A DNA stretch of 64,000 bases from Cadophora sp. MPI-SDFR-AT-0126 (Eukaryota > Ascomycota > Leotiomycetes > Helotiales > Ploettnerulaceae), in assembly GCA_020747065.1 (NCBI GenBank), contig JAGMVK010000009.1:2566550-2630549 (forward strand). The letters run 5' to 3'. A program made the translations under genes and the position numbers. The notes under the pieces are model-generated. The model was given only the letters and a program-made list of their open reading frames with translations, did not search any database and was not told the origin of the DNA. Numbering within the stretch: position 1 is the stretch's first letter; every line of letters begins with the position of its first letter. Below are positions 32,944 to 42,149 of the stretch, in pieces.

Positions 32944-34081
32944 CTAGTTTATAGTGTATCCTCCATCTACTACCAAGCTACTTCCGGTCATGAAGCTCGC
33001 CATTGGACTGGCCATAAATACAAGGCAGTCAGCGATTTCATCCACACCTCCCATCCGTTTCATTGGGGTCTTGGCAATTTCTTCGTTCATGGTTCCCGCA
33101 GACTCAGCTGCTGCGAGTAATGGAGTACTGACATAGCCGGGGCAAATTGCATTGATTCGGATCCCCTGAGCGGCGTAATGAGAAGCGTCCTAGGAATACT
33201 AAGCAGAGCAATTTTGAGTGGGAGCTAAGTGAATATTGAATGAAAAAATATGCACGAGATTAGGGTACGAAGATGACTCTTACACTTTTAGTGAGACCAA
33301 GTACTCCTTTCAACAAATAAATTAGATTTCTTTAGACGCCGATTTTGGGGAGAAGCCACTGCTCACCATGTTTGGAAGCAGAATATGGACTTGCTGTTAT
33401 ATTTGCTGGCATGCCTATAATTCCATACATCGAAGCAACATTTATTATATTGCCTCGCCCTTCACGCGTCCCCAGATTTCTGAAAATCAATTATCAGCCA
33501 TACCGCCGTCAATAATCTTAGGTGCCACTGTCTTTTTTTATATATAAAAAGAAACCCCCAAAAAATACATTGTGAACGTTTTATGCGGTGAGATCAGGTC
33601 ACGTACTCTTGCTTCACCATCGCTCTCAGCTCCGCCCTCTGGCTCCTCCAAACGCCATTCAAATTGACGTCGATGACTTTCAGCCAGGCTTGCTCTTCAC
33701 TCTCATCTGTGGCTTTTCCAGTGCCTGCAATTCCGGCGAAGTTAATAGCGACATCGACCCGTCCGAATCTTTTCACAGCCTGCAACACTGCGTTGTTCAC
33801 GCCTTCCTCGTCACGGACGTCGACCTGCATATATTCAATCTCAACATCTGGATACTGAGATTTAATTGCTTCGGAGGTGGTGAGAAGATTCTCGCGATTG
33901 AGATCTGCCAATGCCAGACACTTCATGCCATGCTTTGCCAAATTGAATGCCGTCGCCTTCCCCAAACCTGTTCGGCGTCAGAAACTCGGGCGTAAAAACG
34001 GCTTGTCAGCGTAGGGTATTAAGACTTGCCAGTAGCTGCGCCAGTTAAAAACGCTGTTCCCTTCAGCAAAAATCCTGCCAT
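32944..34081 (-). CDS. Short-chain dehydrogenase/reductase 2
   Basis: SDR of 264 aa. Exons 34081-34030, 33967-33607, 33479-33367, 33306-33284, 33189-32944 (795 nt). Motifs: GAATGLGKATA formed across intron 1, INFAGIAGTG (NAG-like site with Phe), Tyr-Lys pair in YSASK, CPGYVSTPLL and C-terminal VVDGGYTIN. Intron 1 (33968-34029) has a GC donor (G|GCAAGT). Exon 4 is a 23-nt micro-exon. The longest uninterrupted frame at 33594-33965 covers only the middle and lacks the catalytic YxxxK, so a model built from it would miss the active site. The gene shares a divergent region of about 970 bp with the exporter. Confidence 0.87.
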
Positions 34082-35053
34082 TGCTATATGATCCTATGTT
34101 CAGATTTTCGAGCTGCTTGGGGCTTGAGCCCGGGAGTCGCGATCTGACATCTGGAGACTCGTGTGTGGCCCTGGTAACTTAGTCCAGGAAGCAAGCGCTC
34201 ACTAAGAGAGCGTTCATGATGGGCTAATTTAGGGTACAATTACGTTGAGTTACCCCTAGCTCGTAGCTCACAAGCGAACTTGTGCGCTCACAGAGCGTGT
34301 TCACCAATTCTCCAGAGTTCTGACTGCGATCTCTGGTGCCCTGCCCCGCGCAAACTCGCACGAGCTCACTCACCCATCGGCCAAGGGAAGGAAGCATCGC
34401 AAAGGGGGTGCGCCCACGTGGATCACTAACTAGACTGCAGGCTAACTATATCCCACCCGTAGTTCACTCAACACTGGGTGGGTGATGGTCTCCCGAGTCC
34501 CGGCAGCTGTCTGTCTCCCGGGTGACGATATCCTCAGATGCAACTGCCGTCTTGCCTTACGCTGCCCTCCCCGAGTCAGTCCCGTGTCAGTAGCGGGTAA
34601 GATGGTCTTAACTTGAATCAGGTAGCCCGCCGTCCAAACCACGGGACGGCAATCTCCGCTCGTTGTGTTGACATTGGCTCCGCCTGGCTGCGCTTGCATC
34701 TGGCTGGGCGGGCTGCTGGTCTTGCATCACACACACCCCTGACCTCACGGGGCGCTTTCTTACTTTCTGCGAACCCTGGAAGAGTCGAGGCAATTGATTG
34801 TTTGATGAAAGAGACACAGATCGTGGCGTCCGCTTAACTTTATGCTCTGAAGTATGTATGCGTGCTTCTATTTCCTTCAGGAGGAGCTCGATTCAGCAGG
34901 CAGGCCACGCTTGCACATTAAAGCTGCGTCTCCGCACATCTTTGCCATTCTTGTCTTTTCCCCCTTACGTATCTTTCTTACTCAACTAACTCCTGGGCTT
35001 GTTTCTTCCATTATCTACTTCTTCCCCGATACACCGCTATCTCGTCTTCAATC
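34082..35053. promoter_or_regulatory. Divergent intergenic region, SDR 2 / exporter
   Basis: About 970 bp between divergent starts, with several CCCGGG/CCCGAG-containing motifs around 34490-34580 ('ctcccgagtcccggcagc', 'ctcccgggtgacg') that could be zinc-cluster factor sites. No open frame has recognisable domains. A pyrimidine-rich stretch precedes the exporter start. Confidence 0.4.
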
Positions 35054-36927
35054 ATGGCACAAGAGGCAGACGAGAAGAACGGAATCAGTGAGAAACACGT
35101 CGAGCACTCCAGTCATAATGACTACGATCGTCATGTCGCCATTCACACTGATACTTTCGACATCGATGAAGATGCCCTAGGGAACAATCTTCCAAAGAAT
35201 TATTACATGAGTCCCGGATTCATCGGAACCGTGATAGTGAGTAACAGCCATTTTGAGATGAAAGGAGGATATCTGACAAACCGCCCAGGCCTTGTGTCTC
35301 GGAAACATCTCCAACTATCTCGGCTGGATCATGCCTTCCAACTCCCTCCTTCTCATCAATCAAGATATCGGCCCTTCCAAAAACATTACTTGGGTAGCAC
35401 TCGCCTACACCCTTGGTCTCAGCGTCGGATTTCTCGTCGTTGGACGCCTGTCGGATATCTTTGGGCGTCGCTGGTTTTTCATCATCGGGAACTGCTTCGC
35501 CCTCGTCGGCGCCATTGTCTCTGCTACAGCAACTCATGTTGACGCCATCATCGGAGGCAATCTTCTAGGAGGCTTGGCCGGCGCTGTTCAGATCTCATTC
35601 ACAGTTGCCATCGCTGAGCTTGTGCCGAATAAGCATCGACCCCTTTGGCTCACGGCCATTTTCTTTTCTTCGTTTGAGATTGCATGTTTTGGACCTGTTA
35701 TTGCGCAGTCACTTGTGACAAGCACTAAAGCACAATGGAGGTGGTCGTTTTATCTTGATATTATCGTTGCTGGATTGGCAGTCATCTTGTTCTTCTTTTT
35801 CTATCATCCGCCCAATTTCCACCTGCTTCACAAGAACAGGTCGAGAATGGAACAGCTGAAGAGAATGGACTTTGTTGGACTCGTTTTGTTTTGTGGTGGT
35901 CTATCAGTATTTCTAATTGGATTGGCATGGGCTGGGACCGTTCACCCATGGAAGTCCGCTCATGTCATTGCCACCATCGTCGTTGGAGCCGTGGCTCTTA
36001 TAATCTTCGTTCTATATGGTAAATCCAAAGGTTTCCCTCCCGCATTGAAAGATTCTAACTGAGTTAGATGCCTATATTCACCCTGGAGATACCCTTCTCC
36101 CCCTCCATCTCTTCAAATCACGCGGTTACCTCGCAATGGTCATCACAGCTATGGTCGGTTCCTGTGTCTATTACAGTATGAACGTGCTCTGGCCCCAACA
36201 AATTGGCTACCTATTTCCCGGCACAACGACTCACAACGGCTGGCTTGCCTGCATCGTGGGCTCGGCCACTCTCGTCGGTCAAGTAGTCGGCGGGGTCCTG
36301 TGTCAGTACGTGCCCCAAAGCAGGCTGATACTAATCATTTCTTGCGTGAGCCTCACTGCCTTCTCGGCAGCAATGGTGAGCGTTGGTCCTGGTGATGAGG
36401 CAAAAGGAATCGCACTCATGTTCATGGCCTGCTTCTCTGTCGGGATCATCGAAACCTGCTCCCTCGCTCTCGCCCCTCTGGCTTGCGCGTCTGAGGATCT
36501 TGGAGCAGCACTGGGAGCACTGGGATCTATAAGATCTGGGGGTGCCAGTGTAGCAACAGCCATCTACACAACAATTCTCTCGAACAAACTTGGAAAATTC
36601 GTCCCGGCATTGGTGACAGCCGCTGCATTGGATGCCGGTCTGCCATCCAGCTCGCTCCCTGAGCTCTTTACAAACCTTTCAACGGGAACGCTCTCTGCGG
36701 TACCAGGAATCAATCCGAATATCATTTCTGCTGTTGTAGCGGCAAATGCGGAGGCTGCCTCGAAATCATTCCAGTATGTCTGGTATGCAGTCATTGCATT
36801 TGGCGCGCTTTCTGTTATTGCAGCTTGCTTGACAATTAATTATGGAGTCTACTTGACAGATGAGGTAGCGAGGAAGATGCATGGTGCCACAGTCGGTGAG
36901 AAGGAAGAGCAGGGAGACGAAAAGTAG
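35054..36927 (+). CDS. MFS exporter, TRI12-like (14-TM drug:H+ antiporter)
   Basis: Plasma-membrane major facilitator of 590 aa. Exons 35054-35236, 35289-36018, 36068-36927 (1773 nt). After a polar 50-residue N-terminus, NNLPKNYYMSPGFIGTVIAL and the NYLGWIMPSNSLLLINQDIG segment are characteristic of the fungal trichothecene-efflux (TRI12) family. The loop 2-3 motif reads GRLSDIFGRRW. Further helices include WWS-type FYLDIIVAGLAVILFFFFY, MVITAMVGSCVYYSMNVLWPQQIGYLFPGT and the C-terminal VWYAVIAFGALSVIAACLTINYG. It closes the cluster on the telomeric side and probably exports substrate, intermediates or product, or gives self-protection. Confidence 0.92.
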
Positions 36928-39203
36928 ATATGTCTCTACTGAAAGTAGTAGCAGTGTCAGGGGAGACTTCTACACTATCACTTAATCCAGGAAGCACAGA
37001 GACGGGGTGGAGTTCAACATGAGATGACAGATTGTATCTATCCTAAGTCTGTAAAGTCGACGTTAATAATAATTTATTTTGAAAATTTTAGGGTATAGTG
37101 CGGAAACCTGGAACCCTCTCAGGTTCTTTAGGGTTTGAGGTTTGAGTTAGATTATTTCTATCTACGCTATCTTGCCACAGGTGTTTTTCCTCTAATTGCT
37201 CCCTCTAAGGCACGTTAATATTACATGTTTATAAGAAATACAAAGGTTATATACTAAGGAAATCGACCTCAGGGTAGGTCAGTTATAAGACCGTAGGGTA
37301 GTTGAGTTTTGAGGCCTCGAAATTCCCACGGGGCCTCAAGATTCAGCTCTGCCGCTACAAGGTGGGGGATCCTGAGAAATCCGAGCTGGAAGTGACTATT
37401 CAAATGGACAGTTGATGACGTTTTGATAAACGGGACTCTTTTGTCAAACAATCTGGAAGTTTCTTGGTGACGAGCCAAACTTGCCCGTGAGTTCGTCTTC
37501 TAGCTGATGTGTCCACTCTTCTCCACTACAGTGCCTCGCGAGTTGTGATCCAATTCCAATTTGTTTGGCGCTGGTCATACACCTGTACCCCAACTCCAGT
37601 GGCATTCATTGAGCGAGATAAAAAGGGTAATCACGTCGTAGTTACAGCTTCAATCGAGGAGCAGAGCCTAAGACTCCCCCTGTTTAGGGCAACTACTTCT
37701 TCAGCCACCTAGCCTTTCTGCGCTAGAATTCATCTTGTTGCTGATACTGCTTCTTGTGTGCCACTGCTGCGTGTATCGACAATGGATGAGGTTTATTCTC
37801 CATGCCCGAGGCAAGTGGAGCCCAGCTTTGTGGAGTGAAACTCCAGATGTAGGATTACGTCAACCAAATCCAATCAACTTGCGTGAAGCAGCGAGAATCC
37901 CATCTGCTGTCGAAGACTTGCACATAGACTTGCCGATCAACTCGGTGACTTCAGAGATCAGACTCTCCAACCCCGACATCAACCTGCATGTCATAGACGT
38001 GTTCGAGGACTTTCACAATTGAGTAGTGTTAGCCTCAGTCCTAAGCTCTAAGCTACCCCCGCCTTGTCTCCAACGCTTATCTTACGTATGTAGCCTCATA
38101 TGCAACGCTAGTATTCCTATTGGACGGAAAGTAAGCACAAGTGCCGTGCCAGACGATGGAAGAACCGAGTCTAATGTTTTGATCGACGCTCTAAATCGCG
38201 CCACGGCCGTGCCGTCTTCACCCGGCATCCCGTTGTCGCTGACATGCATATTATCAAGGGGAATTCCCAGAACTCACATCGTTACAGTGATGTCAGATCG
38301 GGGATTGAGATGAATGAGTCCCAGAATTTTGAACGATAATCATACCCAGAAATACAAGCCTGGGCATTAAATTGTATATTCCAAATGAACATGAGCATGT
38401 ATGATTGACTGCTCCCAAGGAATTCGACGTATACAGTATGGCATCTATGGGAATAGTAGTGAGGCAAACAATCGGCGAAGACTGGCCCATGCGAGGCGCG
38501 ATTCAGCATGAAACTAGAGAGGCTTTTCCAACAATTCCAAAGCCTTTCTGTCGACGGTATGCGTAATTAAAAGCTGGGTGTAACCATTTCAGGTATTTGC
38601 ACACTATATGCGCTGCATAGAATACCCGCCGCGTGAAGTATTCGGGGATCGGTTCTAGCGCGCCACCGAGATGTAAGCACTGTCACTTTGTACATTCCTA
38701 CGTGAGAACTAGTAGCCATAAATGGCCATGTTGGTGATCTCGTCGTGTAACTAAGCCGTTAACACTTATCGATCCGCTCTTCCTTCGAAGTCAGACCATT
38801 TGCAAAAGCTAGAAATCCATTAGATGACACGTTGGTTCTTAAAGATCGGAGTCCGTGATGTTCAAAACACACAGAATTCGTCGCAATCATCACACTTGTT
38901 CTGACGGATAAAATCCCAAGGGATCATGTGCTGCTCGGAAGGTGTTATTTTATGTCAACATGTCCAATAGATGTTATTAAAAGAAACAGTTCAATTGGTA
39001 GATTTATTAGAAGGAATAAAGACACGGGATGATGATGTTCGTCCGTCTTTGCATTGCACTAGAGTTTTGGAAATCTATAAAAACGAGGCTCCGCAGCCTT
39101 CTGCCTTCATGAAAATCAATCTCATCACATCTTCGTACCTCATCCAAACCAAAGGCAACATCGTTCCAAACGCAACACTCCGAATCTTCAATCCAATATC
39201 AAA
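36928..39203. other. Gene-free stretch on the telomeric side of the cluster
   Basis: About 2.3 kb without a supportable gene. Open frames at 37509-38313 (plus) show no domains or splice logic that I can defend. A TTAGGGTTTGAGGTTTG motif at about 37128-37145 recurs at about 40724-40740, just before the second LTR-like copy, and is weakly telomere-like. Composition is ordinary, not RIP-like. Confidence 0.45.
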
Positions 39204-39587
39204 ATGAAGTTCTTCTCAATTCTCGCCCTCGTTGCAACTTCAATTGCCGCCATCGCGATGCCGGCCGCCGAGGCCAGGGGAGAGCTGGGCAAGAGAGCTT
39301 GCCGTGAGGGCGATACCTTTTGCGGTGTATGTAATCCCCTTGAATATCATTTGTTTCTGCAATCAGCATGTGTCTAACCTTTACTGACATGGTGTAGGAC
39401 TGTAACGGGACCTCGTGCAAAATTGCTGGGATCAATTATGAGTGCCACAAGAGCAGCGTAAGTGGCTCCTCCATCTACTTGAGTAATTCAGATTAGGGCC
39501 CTGACATCCCTCTTGTGTGTTGGTGGAGATGGAGTATACTGTGGATCTCCTGAGTACCTTAACGAGTCAACTTGCCAGGGCGCTTGA
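39204..39587 (+). CDS. Small secreted cysteine-rich protein (effector-like)
   Basis: The start MKFFSILALVATSIAAIAMPAAEA is a clear signal peptide. A KR site and CREGDTFCG follow, then DCNGTSCKIAGINYECHKSS. Exons 39204-39326 and 39398-39457 are well supported (GTATGT...GTAG). The third exon is less certain: 39492-39587, through a short 34-nt intron, gives CVGGDGVYCGSPEYLNESTCQGA and stop, keeping frame and adding spaced cysteines. Mature protein about 68 aa with nine Cys. The architecture is that of apoplastic fungal small secreted proteins; no family can be named. It stands alone in gene-poor subtelomeric sequence. Confidence 0.65.
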
Positions 39588-39910
39588 GCGGCCCTACACG
39601 AAGAGGTTCTCCTCGACGACATTGTCCAAGGCACAGATTCGGAACTAACATCTTATCAGATGGGGTGACTTGTTTGATGAGTTTCTGTCAGCGTCCTGCC
39701 TGCCCCACCTCCCGAAAGCTGCACGTCACAGGTCAGTATGCACACCTTCATTCTTTCCAAATACGTGCACTAACTCTGCCCATACAATGCAGCGCCATAT
39801 GTGATCTCTTCTGTTCTCTTCTCGTCTTCTTTCTTTGCCTGAGAGAACAAAACAAAACAAAACAAAACATCACCTGTCCAGTATCTACACAGTAAACAAA
39901 CACCTCAGAC

Positions 39911-40354
39911 GTGCCTCCGTCTCCATCTCCCCCTCCGCTGCCTTCCTCAACCTCACAACTAATACCGCATCCTCGTCTCCCTCCTCTCCTACATACTCGA
40001 GCTACAGTCTTAACTGCAACTCCACAGAACTTGTCCGATCCACATTACCAGCATGTCTTCCACGATCCCCAACAGTTACCCATATCCACACCAAGCCAGA
40101 AGCTCGCCTACCAGTTCACGGAGACATATGTCACCCTTGGCTCGCAAGAGTTGTCCAAATACGAAGAGGTTGAAAGCATATACCAGAGCGAGTGGCGTAA
40201 TAGTCAGCATGACGGGCTCTCCTTTCAACGCTGGCTAGTCGACACTATTCGCGTCCCGAGATGGATCCTATTTGCCATCACGCAGCAGCGCTATGAGCAG
40301 CCGTATCACGCGCTGAACGCCGACAAGAAGACGTTGATCAATCGCCTGTGCTAA
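39911..40354 (+). CDS. Hypothetical protein, unrecognised
   Basis: An open frame of 147 codons with a Pro/Ser-rich start and a more ordered second half (QFTETYVTLGSQELSKYEEV, WRNSQHDGLSFQRWLVD). I do not recognise the family. The low-complexity N-terminal half may be spurious and the true start could be internal. No neighbour informs its function. Confidence 0.25.
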   Translation: MPPSPSPPPLPSSTSQLIPHPRLPPLLHTRATVLTATPQNLSDPHYQHVFHDPQQLPISTPSQKLAYQFTETYVTLGSQELSKYEEVESIYQSEWRNSQHDGLSFQRWLVDTIRVPRWILFAITQQRYEQPYHALNADKKTLINRLC

Positions 40355-40743
40355 GCCTTCGAATTAGAAAGTGTTTGGGTTTGTATTTCGAGTTAGGCGC
40401 CGACACACTGAACTCAACGGATGCGCTGGAGGTGTTATCGAGTGGGTTTTTGCTTCTCTCCTTCTCTCCTTCTCCCCTTCTCCGCTCCTCTGCTCCTCTG
40501 CTCCTCTACTTCTTAGAAACTTTTCATGATTATAGGCTGATCTTTACAGACCCTAGGCGAGAAAAGATCGGTGCAGAACAAACTTCTGCATTGTCGGCGA
40601 CTAGAGACGAGTCTCCTGCACTAGTACTAGCTAACACTTTGTCGTCCTTGTCGGGACAAAATGAAATTGAACATGATGCCTAAGTCTTTATAAACGCGTA
40701 TTCGCTACTCGTGTCAGAGGGTTAGGGTTTGAGGTTTGGGTTT

Positions 40744-40965
40744 TGTAACGTTGAAGTGACGGAAGTGCTGGAAATAGAGGTACTCAGGTTTAGCTGAAAT
40801 ATTACCGGACGGAAGCCGGACTAGATTTGTATATATATAAGACTACTCCCCCTATAAGAGCTCCTTACCTTCTTATTTCCTTTGTACCAGACCTATAATA
40901 TTACTATTTACCTACCCTCTTGCTCTTATACTTGATACTGCACTTAGTAATATTGCGTTATTACA
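40744..40965 (+). repeat. LTR-like dispersed repeat, copy 2
   Basis: About 222 bp, the better-preserved partner of 5465-5694. Begins TGTAACG and ends TTACA, consistent with the TG...CA ends of an LTR. Differences from copy 1 are mostly C/T and G/A plus a shorter TA run. Downstream to about 41180 there is decayed, stop-filled sequence that may be internal retroelement sequence; no target duplication is seen. Confidence 0.5.
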
Positions 40966-42149
40966 AAGAAGAAATAAGTTCAGATAAGGACGTGAACAAA
41001 GAAGTTCCGATAGAAAAAGCTAATATAGAATCAGAATAGGAGAAGAGATAGACTAAGAAACTTCAGACGCCTGTTTTCACGAGTCTCTATTAATAGGGAT
41101 TTTATAAGAAAGGCTTCGGAAATAAGACGCCGAAACCTTAGAGGATTAGGGACGGGATCGAGACAGAAATTAAGAAGGAACTCAGACTAGGGAAGATCTG
41201 TTGATGGAGACTTCTCTTCATCGGCACCGTGCGAGGAGTATTACTTCTTTCCTTATCGGATTTTCGAAAGTAACATTAACGGAAATTCTGCTGAATTTCA
41301 TTGCCGTGTTTAATCACATGAGGAGACTAAGGTTTCTATGCCAAGAGCTGAGCGTAAGTAGGGCAGGGATGATTAGCAAGGAGTGGGGCGACGGGATGTC
41401 CACTTATGCGGTAACCTCCGCTATAAACCTTGCGAGTTGACGCCATCAGTGCCTATCACAAAACTTGGGGCCCAGCTAACCAGACCTATTTCAACGTACA
41501 CAACTCGGTCCGCTTTTTGTGGACTGATTGGGCTTGGCATAACCCCGCAGAGACTTGAACCACAGCCACTTAGCAGACGATCGGCATCTTCCGAGCCTGT
41601 CCAGGTAACTACTACAAATTTAGACCCCCAAATTAGGGCCCTCCAGGTTCTCATGGAACAGAGTCTTGTTTTCGAATCTAGAAGGCACGTGGAGCTTGTC
41701 ACAGTATCTCAGCGCGTTCAAACAAGCTCCAGAGGAAACTGCACCATATTATATATAAACAAAAAGGACGACGACTACCATTTTGATCATATGAGAATCA
41801 TTGCTCACCAGAATCCGCTACATGTGAAGTGGGAAATGATGAGTTGCTCCATTGAAAGGGCGTAGCGATGGCGCCTGCATCGCCATATGTCTCTTTGCCA
41901 TTTGCTGAACAGCATGCTGTGTAACCCCCTCTAGATCAATTACCAAACGGGCGTGTCTCGAGATCACCTGTGGCTTTACCTGTGATAAAATCAGTATCTC
42001 TTCGCTTCCATCTTCACTGATTCCCCTTGTTGATGCACTAGTGTCTATGAATTGACACTGTTTCCAGGAGAACATCTTTTGATCATTAGGTATTATAACT
42101 CAACTTCGACCTTCAAAGAGAGTGTCAGATCCGGATCGGCTGAGCAACC
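40966..42149. other. Spacer with decayed sequence, no supportable gene
   Basis: The first 200 bp are A/G-rich with many stops, possibly retroelement remnant. Short frames at 41201-41440 and 41383-41865 have no recognisable domains. The last part must hold the promoter of the gene starting at 42150. Confidence 0.35.

Noticed and set aside
34442..34837. Opposed short frames in the SDR 2/exporter intergenic region
   Set aside because: Both strands are open by chance in GC-rich promoter DNA; no recognisable protein.
22757..36927. Hidden PKS, NRPS or terpene synthase backbone
   Set aside because: No ketosynthase, adenylation-carrier or DDxxD/NSE terpene synthase motifs appear in any frame; the only adenylating enzyme is the CoA ligase at 12928-14765.
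37117..37150. Interstitial telomere-like TTTAGGGTTTGAGG
   Set aside because: Only one unit resembles TTAGGG; too short to call an interstitial telomere.
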